Shown here: in pieces, positions 26,037-35,586 of the stretch
Numbering within the stretch: position 1 is the stretch's first letter
How the letters are laid out: every line of letters begins with the position of its first letter
Assembly: GCA_035544875.1 (NCBI GenBank)
Contig: DASZZP010000097.1
Coordinates: forward strand, 1 to 64,000
Origin: JASLEW01 sp035544875
Lineage (GTDB): Bacteria; Acidobacteriota; Thermoanaerobaculia; Multivoradales; UBA5704
Length of the DNA stretch: 64,000 bases
Direction of reading: 5' to 3'
The notes under the pieces: generated by a model
Databases searched by the model: none
Told to the model about the DNA's origin: nothing
What the model saw: the letters and a program-made list of their open reading frames with translations, nothing else
Made by a program: the position numbers and the translations under genes

Positions 26037-27425
26037 ATGTTCACTAAGCCCTTTGTTTCGTTGATTCTGGTCATCTTCCTGGCCGCCTCCGCGAGGGCCC
26101 GACAGGAAGCGAATCCGAGCCCTGGTATCGCCGAAGCCGGGGAGCCGTTTGCCGGCGCGGCGCAGCTGGACCGCCGAGCGCTGCTCGAAGAGGTGGCGCG
26201 GCGCAATCCCACGCTCGAAGCGGCTCGCTTGGCCTGGCAGGCGGCCGCCGCCAGGCCTCTTCAGGAGAGGGCGCTGCCCGACCCGATGCTGTCCTATGGG
26301 GCCGCTCCGCTGAGCATCGCGGGAAGCGGTCTGCGCTTCGGACAGGAGCTCGATCTGAGCCAGGAGCTCGTGCTTCCGGGTCGGCGCCGGCTGCGCGGAA
26401 ATCGGGCTGAAGCCGAGGCCCGCGGCGCCGCGGCGGACTACCGCGCAACGCTCCTGGACCTCATCACTGCGGCGTCGCTGCTCTACGACGACGACTACCT
26501 GGTAGGCCGCAGCCTCGGAATCGTCGCGCAGCACCGCGCCCTCCTCGCCGAGCTGCAACGGGCCGCAGCGGGGCGCTACGCCGCGGGGCTCACGCCGCAG
26601 CAGGACCCGATCCAGGCCGAGCTCGAGGGCGCGAAGATGCTCCATCGCCAGGTCGAGCTGGAGGCCGAACGTGAGGTGATCGTCAGCCGTCTCGATGCGC
26701 TCTTGCACCTGCCCGCCGATCACGCGCTGCCGCCTCCGGGTCCAGAAACGCCGTTACCCGAGCCTGCAGAGCTGGAGCTGGGTGCGCTGTTCGACGCCGC
26801 GCTGGCGCAACGGCCCGACCTCGCAGCGCGAACGGCCGAGGTCGAGGCCCAGCGCGCCACGCTCGCCCTGGCAGAGCTCGCGGGGAGGCCTGACCTGTCG
26901 CTGCGCGGCTCCTACGACTCGATGTGGAATGAGAAGGGCTACCGGTGGATGGCGGGAGTCGCCGTCAACCTGCCGGTGTGGCACGACCGTCTGGCCAGCC
27001 AGCTGGCCGAGGCGGCGGCGCGCCTGGGGCGGGCGCAGTCCGAGCTCGCGGCGGCCGAAGACCGCATCCGCGCCGATGTCCGTCGCGCGGCGGTCGAGCT
27101 GCAAGAGGCTCACCATCTGCTCGCGATCTTCGCCAGCCGGCTGCTGCCCGCGGCGCGCGACCAGGTCAAGGCGGCGCGGTCGGGTTTCGAGACCGGACGC
27201 GCCAGCTTCCTGGGCGTGATCGATGCGGAACGGAGCCTGCGCGACGTCGAGCTCGGCCGGGAGCAGGCCGTCGCCGACCTCTATCGCAAGCAGGCCGAGC
27301 TCGATCGCGCGGTGGGGCGGCTGCCGGCCGGGCTCCCGGCCACCCTCCTGGAGCTCACAGCGCAGGGCGCGCCGCCGGCCGCGCCGCCACGTCCGAACCG
27401 CAGCAACGAAGGAGGCTCACGATGA
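26037..27425 (+). CDS. cusC: CusC-like outer-membrane factor of the second RND system, 462 aa
   Basis: TGGAGGACTC precedes the ATG. Signal peptide, then two outer-membrane efflux repeats: RRNPTLEAARLAW, LPDPMLSYG, SQELVLPGRRRLRG, and a second-half counterpart with RPDLAART and LAGRPDLSLRG. The stop overlaps the adaptor start (ATGA), so cusC, cusB and cusA are translationally coupled. Sequence and length differ clearly from the 12.8 kb copy, so this is not a recent duplication. Confidence 0.85.
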   Translation: MFTKPFVSLILVIFLAASARARQEANPSPGIAEAGEPFAGAAQLDRRALLEEVARRNPTLEAARLAWQAAAARPLQERALPDPMLSYGAAPLSIAGSGLRFGQELDLSQELVLPGRRRLRGNRAEAEARGAAADYRATLLDLITAASLLYDDDYLVGRSLGIVAQHRALLAELQRAAAGRYAAGLTPQQDPIQAELEGAKMLHRQVELEAEREVIVSRLDALLHLPADHALPPPGPETPLPEPAELELGALFDAALAQRPDLAARTAEVEAQRATLALAELAGRPDLSLRGSYDSMWNEKGYRWMAGVAVNLPVWHDRLASQLAEAAARLGRAQSELAAAEDRIRADVRRAAVELQEAHHLLAIFASRLLPAARDQVKAARSGFETGRASFLGVIDAERSLRDVELGREQAVADLYRKQAELDRAVGRLPAGLPATLLELTAQGAPPAAPPRPNRSNEGGSR

Positions 27426-29134
27426 CCCCTCGCGATCCCGCGCGGCGGCGTTCCGCGCTCATCATCCGCGCCGCGCTCGCCGCGGCGGCGCTCGCCGTCC
27501 TCTTCATCTTCCGCGGCCTGATCATCGCCTGGTTCACCGGCCAGCCGGTTGGCGGCGGGACCTCCCGCACTGCCTCCGCGCGCGCCGGCGCTCTGACGAT
27601 CGACGCGGCTCTCACTCCCGATCCGCCCCACGAGCGGGCCAACGCACTGCTGCTGACGGTCAAGGACGCCGGCGGCAAGCCGGTGGACGACGCCGAGATC
27701 AGGGTCGCCTTCGGCATGGCGGCGATGGGCAGCATGCCGGCGATGCACAGCGACGCCAGGGTCCGGCGCGAAGGCGCTGGCCGCTACCGCGCCGAGTTCG
27801 ATCTGCCGATGGCCGGCACCTGGAACCCCGAGGTGACGATCCGCTCGGCGCGCGGCTCCGCGACCGCTCACTACTCGCTGACCACTGGCAGCAAAGGCCT
27901 CAACTCCCTCGACGCAGAGGCCAGCGGCGGGGCTGCGCCGGCGGGCGCGGGCCCCGGGTCTGCGCCGCAGGGTTCGCCGCCGGCGGCGGCGGCGGCGCCA
28001 GGGGGCGATATCGGCGATATCGCCTACTACACCTGCTCGATGCACCCCGCGGTCCGCCAGAAGGCGCCCGGCACCTGCCCGATCTGCGACATGAAGCTGA
28101 TCCGGGTGCGCCGCGACGAGGCGCAGAGCGGCGTCGTGACGCTGGATGACGGCCGGCAGCAGGAGATCGGGCTGCGCACCGGTGTCGTCGTGCGCGGGCC
28201 GCTCGCGGACCGGATCACGACCGTCGGGCGGGTCGCCTACGACGAGAGCCGGCTGCACGACGTGAGCGTCAAGTTCGCCGGCTGGATCGGCAAGCTCTAC
28301 GTCGACCAGACGGGACAGCGGGTACGGAAAGGGCAGATCCTGTTCACGCTCTACAGCCCGGAGCTCTACGGGGCGGAGCAGGAGCTCCTGGCGTCGCTCG
28401 AAAGCCAGCGCGCGGCGCGGGCGAGCGCCGTGCCCGAGCGGGTGGACTACCTGGTCGAGGCGGCGCGCCAGAAGCTGCGCCTCTGGGATCTCGGCGACGG
28501 CGAGATCCGCCGGATCGCCGAGCGTGGCGCGCCGGAGAAGGAGGTCCCGATCCCCTCGCCAGCCGCCGGGCTGGTGGTCGAGAAGGACGTGGTCCAGGGC
28601 GCCAGCGTGCAGCCCGGCATGAAGCTCTTCCGCATCGCGGGCCTCGACCGCGTGTGGGTCGAGGCAGAGGTCTACGAGGCCGATCTCGGCCGGGTGCGGC
28701 CGGGCGGGCCGGCGACGGTCACGCTGCGCGCTCTGCCAGGGAGACAGCTGCACGGCCGGGTGACCCTGGTCGAGCCGGCGCTGGCCGCCGCGAGCAGGAC
28801 GGCGCGGGTGCGCATCGAGGTGAGCGATCCGTCGGGCGGTGCGGGGCCCGAGTTGCGGCCCGACATGTACGCCGACGTCGAGCTCCTGGGCGGCGGCCGG
28901 CAGGCCCTCCTGGTCCCGGAGTCGGCGGTGCTCTACACCGGCCCGCGGACGATCGTCTTCGTCGACGAGGGCGGCGGCCGATTCCGCCAACGCGAGGTGC
29001 ACCTCGGAGCGAAGTCGGGCGGCGCCTATGAGGTGGTCGCGGGGCTGCGCGAAGGCGACCGCGTGGTCACCTCCGGCAACTTCTTGCTCGACGCCGAGAG
29101 CCGGCTGACCTCGGCCGGGGAGGGAGGATCATGA
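27422..29134 (+). CDS. cusB: RND adaptor (CusB-like) with N-terminal FixH-like domain and HMBD motif, 570 aa
   Basis: Longer than normal CusB. After an N-terminal helix (about 14-36) comes a beta-sandwich resembling FixH/YtkA-type domains (residues 50-160, with AAMGSMPAMHSDA), a Gly/Pro/Ala linker, then YYTCSMHPAV...CPICDMKL (heavy-metal-binding motif, about 200-225), and finally the adaptor core (KFAGWIGKLYVDQTGQRV, SPAAGLVVEKDV). The extra domains could load Cu(I) onto the pump. It overlaps both neighbours by four bases. Confidence 0.9.
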   Translation: MTPRDPARRRSALIIRAALAAAALAVLFIFRGLIIAWFTGQPVGGGTSRTASARAGALTIDAALTPDPPHERANALLLTVKDAGGKPVDDAEIRVAFGMAAMGSMPAMHSDARVRREGAGRYRAEFDLPMAGTWNPEVTIRSARGSATAHYSLTTGSKGLNSLDAEASGGAAPAGAGPGSAPQGSPPAAAAAPGGDIGDIAYYTCSMHPAVRQKAPGTCPICDMKLIRVRRDEAQSGVVTLDDGRQQEIGLRTGVVVRGPLADRITTVGRVAYDESRLHDVSVKFAGWIGKLYVDQTGQRVRKGQILFTLYSPELYGAEQELLASLESQRAARASAVPERVDYLVEAARQKLRLWDLGDGEIRRIAERGAPEKEVPIPSPAAGLVVEKDVVQGASVQPGMKLFRIAGLDRVWVEAEVYEADLGRVRPGGPATVTLRALPGRQLHGRVTLVEPALAAASRTARVRIEVSDPSGGAGPELRPDMYADVELLGGGRQALLVPESAVLYTGPRTIVFVDEGGGRFRQREVHLGAKSGGAYEVVAGLREGDRVVTSGNFLLDAESRLTSAGEGGS

Positions 29135-32100
29135 GCGCGCCGGTCCAGGGAAGCCAGCCAAACGGCGGCGACCACGACGGTCGACGGAACGGGCCGGGCG
29201 GCCAGGGGACGGCAACCGCGGCGGGAGCGATCGCCAAGGTCATCGCGGCCTCGGCCCGCAACCGCTGGTTCACCCTGCTCTGCGTCGCCGCGCTCTCAGC
29301 CTGGGGCTGGTACGCCCTGCGCCATGGGCCGCTCGACGCCATCCCGGACCTCTCGGACGTGCAGGTCATCATCTTCACCGAGTGGCCGGGGCAGAGCCCG
29401 GACCTGGTCGAAGACCAGATCACCTACCCGATCTCCGCCACCCTCCTTGCCGCCCCCCGGGTCCGCTTCGTGCGCGGCCAGTCGATGTTCGGCATGTCCT
29501 TCGTCTATGCCATCTTCCAGGACGGGACCGACATCTACTGGGCGCGCTCGCGCGTCCTCGAGTACTTGAGCCAGGTGCAGGACGCGCTCCCTGCCAGAGT
29601 CCGGCCGCGCCTCGGCCCCGACGCCACGGGGGTCGGCTGGGTTTTCGAGTACGCCCTGCTCGACGCCAGCGGCCAGCACGATCTGCAGCAGCTGCGCGCT
29701 CTCCAGGACTGGAACCTGCGCTATGCGCTGGCGAGCGTGCCCGGGGTCGCCGAGGTGGCCTCGGTCGGCGGCTTCGTCAAGCAGTACCAGGTCCAGCTCG
29801 ACCCGGCGCGGCTGCGGGCCTACGGCATCCCGACCGAGACCGTCGTGCAGAAGGTGCGCGCCTCGAACCAGGAGGTCGGAGGCAGCGCCATCGAGCTCTC
29901 CGGGCACGAGTACGTGATCCGCGGCCGCGGCTACGTGCGCAGTCTCGCCGACCTCGAGCAGGTGCCGCTCAAGGTCGGACCCGGCGGCACGCCGGTCCTG
30001 CTCCGCGACGTCGGCGTCGTCAGCCTCGGTCCGGCGGAGCGGCGCGGCCTGGCCGAGCTCGGCGGGCGCGGCGAGGCGGTGGGCGGCATCGTCGTCATGC
30101 GCTACGGCGAGAACGCGCTCGACGTGATCCACGCGGTCAAGGCGCGCCTGGCCGAGATCGAGCGCAGCCTCCCCGCGGGGGTGCGGGTGGTCGTCACCTA
30201 CGACCGGTCGCGGCTCATCGAGGAGTCGATCGCCACCCTCCGGCATACCCTGATCGAGGAGATGGTCGTGGTCTCCCTGGTCATCTTCCTCTTCCTGCTC
30301 CATGCGCGCAGCGCCCTGGTGCCGATCCTCTCGCTGCCGGTCGCGGTGCTGCTCTCCTTCATCCCGGTCTTCTACCAGGGGCTGACCGTCAACATCATGT
30401 CGCTCGGCGGCATCGCCGTCGCCCTGGGGGCCATGGTCGATGCCTCGATCATCCTGATCGAGAACGTCCACAAGCACCTGGAGCACTGGGAGACGGCGGG
30501 CCAGCCGGAAGGGAGGCCCGGCCAGGTGCGGCAGATCGTCGCCGCCATGGAGGAGGTCGGCCCCAGCCTCTTCTTCGCTCTGCTGGTGATCACCGTCGCC
30601 TTCCTGCCGGTCTTCACCCTGGAAGGCACCGAAGGCCGCCTCTTCCGGCCGCTCGCCTTCACCAAGACCTACTCCATGGGTTTCTCCGCCCTGCTCGCGG
30701 TCACCCTGGCGCCGGCGCTCGCGGTGCTCTTCATCCGCGGCAAGATCCGGCGGGAGAAAGAGAACCCGCTCAACCGCTGGTTGATCCGGGCCTACGCCCC
30801 CGTCGTCCGCTTCGTGGTCGATCACCGCCTGGCGGTGATCGGCACCGCGATCGCGCTGCTGATCATTTCTCTGCCGGCCTACTTCCGGCTCGGGCAGGAG
30901 TTCATGCCGCCGCTCAACGAGGGGGTGATCCTCTACATGCCGACCGGCCCGCCGGGGATGTCGATCGCCACCGCCAGCAAGACGCTGCAAGCGATGGACC
31001 GCCAGCTGGCCTCATTCCCGGAGGTGGTGACGGTGTTCGGCAAGATGGGCCGTGCGGAGTCGCCGACCGATCCGGCGCCGATCGGCATGGTGGAGACCGT
31101 CGTGACCCTCAAGCCGCGCGAGCGCTGGCGGCATGGCCTGACCTGGGACGGCTTGATCCGGGAGATGGACGCCAAGCTGCGCTACCCCGGTATGCCCAAC
31201 GTGTGGTGGATGCCGATCCAGACCCGCACCGAGATGCTGGCGACAGGCATCCGCAGCCCGCTGGGGATCAAGATCTTCGGCGACGACCTCCAGGTCATCG
31301 AGAAGGTCTCGATCGCGATCGAGCATGCCATCGCCGGCGTGCGGGGGACCCGGAGCGCCTATGCCGACCGGGCCGAAGGCGGCTTCTACCTCGACGTGCG
31401 CATCGACCGCCAGGCGGCGGCCCGCTATGGGCTCACCGTGGCCGACGTCAACGCCGTCGTGGCCGGGGCGATCGGCGGCGAGGAGGTCTCCCAGACCGTC
31501 GAGGGGCGCGAGCGCTATCCGATCTCGGTGCGCTTCGCCCGCGACTACCGCGCCGACCCGCAGGCGCTGCTCAGCCAGGTGCTGGTCGCGACGCCAGCCG
31601 GGGCACAGCTGCCGCTGTCGGCGGTCGCCCGGGTCGAGGCGACCACCGGGCCGCCGATGATCCGCAGCGAGGGCGGCCGCCTGGTCGGCTTCGTCTTCGT
31701 CGACGTCGCCGACCGGCCGATCGCCGACTACGTCAACGAGGGGCGGCGGCAGGTCGAGGCCCACGTCCCCCTGCCGCCAGGTGTCCGGGTAGAGTGGGCG
31801 GGGCAGTTCGAGTACTTCGAGCGCGCCAAGGAACGGCTGAAGCTGGTCATCCCGATCACCCTGCTGCTGATCGTGCTGCTGCTCTACCTCAACACCCGCT
31901 CGGGCGTCGAGACCGGCATCGTTTTGCTCGCGGTGCCGTTTTCGCTGATCGGCGCGGTCTGGCTGCTCTTCGTGCTGGACTACAACATGAGCGTGGCGGT
32001 CTGGGTAGGGCTGATCGCCCTCGCCGGCCTGGACGCCGAGACCGGGGTCGTGATGCTGCTGTACCTCACCCTCTCGCATCGCCGCTGGCAGGCGGAAGGG

Positions 32101-32352
32101 CGCCTGCGTTCGCCCGGAGACCTGCGGGAGGCGATCGTCGAGGGCGCGGCGCACCGCATCCGGCCGAAGCTGATGACCGTCGTCACCATGATCGTCGGCC
32201 TGGTCCCGATCCTCTGGAGCTCCGGCACCGGCGCCGATCTGATGAAGAGGATCGCGGCGCCGATGGTCGGAGGCCTGGTGAGCTCCTTCCTCCTGGAGCT
32301 GACGGTCTACCCGGCCGTCTTCGCGCTCTGGAAGAGTAGGGAGGTGCGATGA
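29131..32352 (+). CDS. cusA: Heavy-metal-efflux RND pump (CusA-like), second copy, 1073 aa
   Basis: HME-RND pump with a 35-residue hydrophilic N-terminal extension before helix 1. Landmarks: DAIPDLSDVQVIIF, FQDGTDIYWARSRVLEYL, GGIAVALGAMVDASI, and MPIQTRTEMLATGIRSPLG in the metal-passage cleft. ATGA overlap with the adaptor. Being distinct from the 15.6 kb copy, it may serve a different metal or condition. Confidence 0.95.
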   Translation: MSAPVQGSQPNGGDHDGRRNGPGGQGTATAAGAIAKVIAASARNRWFTLLCVAALSAWGWYALRHGPLDAIPDLSDVQVIIFTEWPGQSPDLVEDQITYPISATLLAAPRVRFVRGQSMFGMSFVYAIFQDGTDIYWARSRVLEYLSQVQDALPARVRPRLGPDATGVGWVFEYALLDASGQHDLQQLRALQDWNLRYALASVPGVAEVASVGGFVKQYQVQLDPARLRAYGIPTETVVQKVRASNQEVGGSAIELSGHEYVIRGRGYVRSLADLEQVPLKVGPGGTPVLLRDVGVVSLGPAERRGLAELGGRGEAVGGIVVMRYGENALDVIHAVKARLAEIERSLPAGVRVVVTYDRSRLIEESIATLRHTLIEEMVVVSLVIFLFLLHARSALVPILSLPVAVLLSFIPVFYQGLTVNIMSLGGIAVALGAMVDASIILIENVHKHLEHWETAGQPEGRPGQVRQIVAAMEEVGPSLFFALLVITVAFLPVFTLEGTEGRLFRPLAFTKTYSMGFSALLAVTLAPALAVLFIRGKIRREKENPLNRWLIRAYAPVVRFVVDHRLAVIGTAIALLIISLPAYFRLGQEFMPPLNEGVILYMPTGPPGMSIATASKTLQAMDRQLASFPEVVTVFGKMGRAESPTDPAPIGMVETVVTLKPRERWRHGLTWDGLIREMDAKLRYPGMPNVWWMPIQTRTEMLATGIRSPLGIKIFGDDLQVIEKVSIAIEHAIAGVRGTRSAYADRAEGGFYLDVRIDRQAAARYGLTVADVNAVVAGAIGGEEVSQTVEGRERYPISVRFARDYRADPQALLSQVLVATPAGAQLPLSAVARVEATTGPPMIRSEGGRLVGFVFVDVADRPIADYVNEGRRQVEAHVPLPPGVRVEWAGQFEYFERAKERLKLVIPITLLLIVLLLYLNTRSGVETGIVLLAVPFSLIGAVWLLFVLDYNMSVAVWVGLIALAGLDAETGVVMLLYLTLSHRRWQAEGRLRSPGDLREAIVEGAAHRIRPKLMTVVTMIVGLVPILWSSGTGADLMKRIAAPMVGGLVSSFLLELTVYPAVFALWKSREVR

Positions 32353-32353
32353 T

Positions 32354-32452
32354 GTCGACGTGGTGGTTGGCGGGGCGAAGGAGAAGTTTCAGGTGCGCGA
32401 CGTCTTTCTGCACAAGGTCGACGGACAGGCCGTCGCCAGAGCCAAGCCTTGA
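32354..32452 (+). pseudogene. Possible 3' relic of a small periplasmic protein
   Basis: Thirty-two codons in a frame different from cusA read VVVGGAKEKFQVRDVFLHKVDGQ...ARAKP and stop at 32452, overlapping the TTG start of the next gene (TTGA). The composition looks like real protein, yet no start codon with a ribosome site exists in this frame, so it is probably the C-terminal remnant of a gene once placed after cusA. Confidence 0.35.
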
Positions 32453-34881
32453 GGCCAGGCCTCTCGGTCTTGGCCAGCGCCGTCCTGGCCCTTGCCCACT
32501 CCTCCTGTGGCGCGCAGGCGCAGAAGCAGGTGCCCGCCGGCGGGGTTTTCCCCGCCGGCGCGCCCGCCGCGGTGACCGCCGCCGCCCCCGCCGCCCCCGC
32601 CTCCAAAGCCAACCGGCTGATCCGGGAGTCCAGCCCCTACCTCCTGCTCCACGCCCACAACCCGGTCGACTGGTACGCCTGGGGCGAGGAGGCGATCGAC
32701 AAGGCGCGGCGCGAGGGCAAGCCGATCTTTCTTTCGGTCGGTTACTCGACCTGCTACTGGTGCCACGTCATGGAGCGCGAGGTCTTCTCGAATCCGGACA
32801 TCGCCGCGCAGATGAACCGGTGGTTCGTCAGCATCAAAGTCGATCGCGAAGAGCGCCCCGATCTCGATGGGATCTACATCATCGCCACCGAGCTGCTCAA
32901 CCGGAGCGCGGGCTGGCCCAGCTCGCTCTTCCTCACCCCGGAGCTCAAGCCCTTCTTTGCAGGCACTTACTTTCCGCCCGAGGACCGCAACGGCCTCCCC
33001 GGCTTTCCGCGCGTCCTGGAGGCTATTCACAGCGCCTGGGAGACTCGCCGTGTCGAGGTGCTCGCCAAGGCCGACCAGGTCGCCTCGGCTCTGCGCGAGG
33101 CGATCGCCCAGCGCCAGGAACCGGCCGCCGCCGCGCCCGCGGCCTCGGTCGTGGAGGCGGCGGTCGCGAAGCTCGAGGCGACCTACGATCCGGTCCATGG
33201 CGGCTTCGGCGGCCCGCCGAAGTTTCCCTCGCCGGGAACTCTCTTCCTGCTCTGGGAGGCGGGCGACGCCGGGGCGCGGCGCATGGTGCTCGCGACCCTC
33301 CGCCACATGGGCGAGGGGGCCATCTACGACCAGGTCGGGGGCGGCTTCCATCGCTACACCCTGGACGCCGCCTGGCTCACTCCACATTTCGAGAAGATGC
33401 TCTACGACAACGCCCTCCTCGGCGAGCTGCTGGCGGCGACGGCGAAGGAGACCGGCGACGCCGATCTCGAACGCCTGGCGCGTGGCACGCTCGATTTCAT
33501 ACTGGCGCAGATGACCCTGCCGGCGGGCGCCTTCAAATCGGCCATCGACGCCGAGACCGACGGCGTCGAGGGGGCGTACTACCTATGGACCCGGGAGGAA
33601 GCGCGATCTGTGCTCGGCGAGGACGGCTACAAGCTGCTCGCACCGATCTTCGGTCTCGACGCGGCTCCGAACTTCGAGGGCGGCCGGTACACTCTCTACC
33701 TCACCCGACCGCTCGACGATCACGCGCGGCGTCTCGGCATCTTGCGCAGCGAGCTGCTCCAGCGTCTGGCGCCCTTGCTCGAGAAGCTGGGGCGCGCGCG
33801 CGCCCAGCGGAAGTCGCCGCTGATCGACGACAAGGTGCTCACCGACTGGAACGGCATGATGATCGCGGCCATGGCACGTGCCGGCCAGCTCCTTGCAGAG
33901 CCGCGCTATACCCAGGCGGCCATGAGGTCGGCGCGCTTCATCCTCGCCCATCTCAAGGGTTCCTCGAGCGGCGAGACCCGGCGGGTTGGCGGCTCACCCG
34001 CAGGCTCCGCCGCCCCACCGACCCTGTTGCACGCTTGGCGCAGCGGCGAGGCCAAGATTCCGGCCTTCCTCGACGACTACGCCTTCCTCATCCGCGGTCT
34101 GCTGGCCCTCCACGAGGTAACCCGCGACGCGCGCTGGCGAGCGGAGGCAGAACGCCTCGCCGACGAAATGGAGTCCCGTCTGCGCGACCCGCGCGGCGGC
34201 TACTACAACAGCGAAGCGAAGCCGAACCTCTTGATTCAAAGCCGCACGGCGACCGACGGCGCCATCCCCTCAGGAAACGCCATCGCTGTGCTCGACTTGG
34301 TGCGGCTGGGCCGACGCGCACCCGCCGAGGCCTCGCTCAGAGGGTTCGCCCACGAGATCGAGTCCTTTCCCGCTGCGATGGCCACTCTCGCGGATGCGGT
34401 CTTCGTGTTCCACGGTGGCCAGACCGCGTCCGCCGCGCCGCAGAAGGTGGCTATCGGGAGCGTTGGCCCGTCGGGCGCGGGCGCTTCACCGGCCGCGGCG
34501 GAGCCGCCTGGCGTTGGGTTGGCGAAGGAGGTTGTGAAGACGGCCGTGCGGCTCGAGGCGGCGGGCGAGGAGGGCTGGCGGCCCTTCGTTCTCGACCTCG
34601 AGATCCGTGGCGGGTGGCACGTCAATGCCAATCCCACCTCACTCGACTTTCTCATCCCCACGCAGGTTGAAGGCACGCTGCGCCGAGTCGCATATCCCGC
34701 GGGCCAGCGCCTGCGCTTCCCGTTCGCACCAGACGAGATCGCCGTCTACACGGGCAAGGCCGCCATTCACGGCGAGGTGGGACCGGGAGAGCGGGCATTG
34801 CGCCTCACCTATCAGGCCTGCGACGAGCAGCGCTGCCTGCCGCCCGTCCACACCAGCGTGCCGCTGCCCGGCGCGCCATAG
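32449..34881 (+). CDS. Exported DUF255 thioredoxin-domain protein fused to a DsbD-alpha-like domain, 810 aa
   Basis: TTG start overlapping the preceding stop. An N-terminal signal ending in SSCG suggests a lipoprotein. Then SPYLLLHAHNPVDWYAWG and YSTCYWCHVM (about 100), the hallmark of DUF255/YyaL (Spata20-like) proteins, followed by an (alpha/alpha)6-barrel (FEKMLYDNALL, DWNGMMI, NGNAIA-like SGNAIAV). The last 115 residues (about 695-810) form a DsbD-alpha-like domain with GWHVNAN and YQACDEQRCLPP, whose two Cys match the thiol pair that passes electrons in DsbD. The fusion suggests periplasmic thiol redox linked to metal stress. Confidence 0.8.
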   Translation: MRPGLSVLASAVLALAHSSCGAQAQKQVPAGGVFPAGAPAAVTAAAPAAPASKANRLIRESSPYLLLHAHNPVDWYAWGEEAIDKARREGKPIFLSVGYSTCYWCHVMEREVFSNPDIAAQMNRWFVSIKVDREERPDLDGIYIIATELLNRSAGWPSSLFLTPELKPFFAGTYFPPEDRNGLPGFPRVLEAIHSAWETRRVEVLAKADQVASALREAIAQRQEPAAAAPAASVVEAAVAKLEATYDPVHGGFGGPPKFPSPGTLFLLWEAGDAGARRMVLATLRHMGEGAIYDQVGGGFHRYTLDAAWLTPHFEKMLYDNALLGELLAATAKETGDADLERLARGTLDFILAQMTLPAGAFKSAIDAETDGVEGAYYLWTREEARSVLGEDGYKLLAPIFGLDAAPNFEGGRYTLYLTRPLDDHARRLGILRSELLQRLAPLLEKLGRARAQRKSPLIDDKVLTDWNGMMIAAMARAGQLLAEPRYTQAAMRSARFILAHLKGSSSGETRRVGGSPAGSAAPPTLLHAWRSGEAKIPAFLDDYAFLIRGLLALHEVTRDARWRAEAERLADEMESRLRDPRGGYYNSEAKPNLLIQSRTATDGAIPSGNAIAVLDLVRLGRRAPAEASLRGFAHEIESFPAAMATLADAVFVFHGGQTASAAPQKVAIGSVGPSGAGASPAAAEPPGVGLAKEVVKTAVRLEAAGEEGWRPFVLDLEIRGGWHVNANPTSLDFLIPTQVEGTLRRVAYPAGQRLRFPFAPDEIAVYTGKAAIHGEVGPGERALRLTYQACDEQRCLPPVHTSVPLPGAP

Positions 34882-35004
34882 CCGCACCAGCCCGCGGATC
34901 GTGTAGCGCATGGCACACGCCGAGTCATCCACATCGACCGACGAGCCGTAGATAGAGACGACCGCCCTATTGGAACGCTCACCATGACAAGAAAAGGGGG
35001 AACC

Positions 35005-35490
35005 ATGAGACTCGAGAAGCTTCTGCTGTTCTTCGCCGCCACGGCAATGCTCGTCGCGCCCGCCGGCGCCGCCGACGTCGCGCCTGCCGACCACGGAATC
35101 TTCACCCCGGACGCCATCCACTGGGCGGCGGCGCCCGCCGCGCTGCCGGCCGGCGCCAAGCTGGCGGTGCTGGAGGGCGACCCTGGCAAGGACGGCCCCT
35201 TCACCATGCGCCTCTGGATGCCCGCGGGCTACAAGATCCCGCCGCACTCGCACCCGGCGCCCGAGCACGTAACCGTTGTATCCGGAACCTTCAGCGTCGG
35301 TCTCGGCGACACCTTCGACAAGACGAAGGGCAACAAGCTCCCGGCCGGAACCTTCGCGTTCCTGGCGCCGCAGATGCACCATTTCGCCTTCACCACCAAG
35401 GAGACGGTGATCCAGCTCCACGGGATCGGTCCGTGGCAGATCAACTACCTCAATGCGGCCGACGACCCGCGCAACGCCAAGAAGAACTAG
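35005..35490 (+). CDS. Secreted cupin-domain protein, 161 aa
   Basis: Start at 35005 follows GGGGGAA; an ATG at 34984 is possible. Signal peptide, then one cupin barrel: PPHSHPAPEHVTVVSGTFSVGLG (two His and Glu of the first motif) and PQMHHFAF (His of the second). The metal site is complete, so it may bind Fe, Mn or Cu. No enzyme activity can be assigned. It resembles the small secreted cupins found beside redox genes. Confidence 0.75.
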   Translation: MRLEKLLLFFAATAMLVAPAGAADVAPADHGIFTPDAIHWAAAPAALPAGAKLAVLEGDPGKDGPFTMRLWMPAGYKIPPHSHPAPEHVTVVSGTFSVGLGDTFDKTKGNKLPAGTFAFLAPQMHHFAFTTKETVIQLHGIGPWQINYLNAADDPRNAKKN

Positions 35491-35497
35491 ACTCGTG

Positions 35498-35534
35498 CGT
35501 GCGGCGCCGTGCCGATAGGGCTCGGCGCCGCACG
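35498..35534 (+). terminator. Strong hairpin after the cupin gene
   Basis: CGTGCGGCGCCG and CGGCGCCGCACG form a perfect 12-base-pair stem with a 13-base loop, eight bases after the stop. No T run follows, but the stem is strong enough to act as a 3' barrier. Confidence 0.5.
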
Positions 35535-35586
35535 TCAGGCTGCCTTGACGAACAAAGCCCGCTGGTCAAGAAACAGGAGGATAGCC

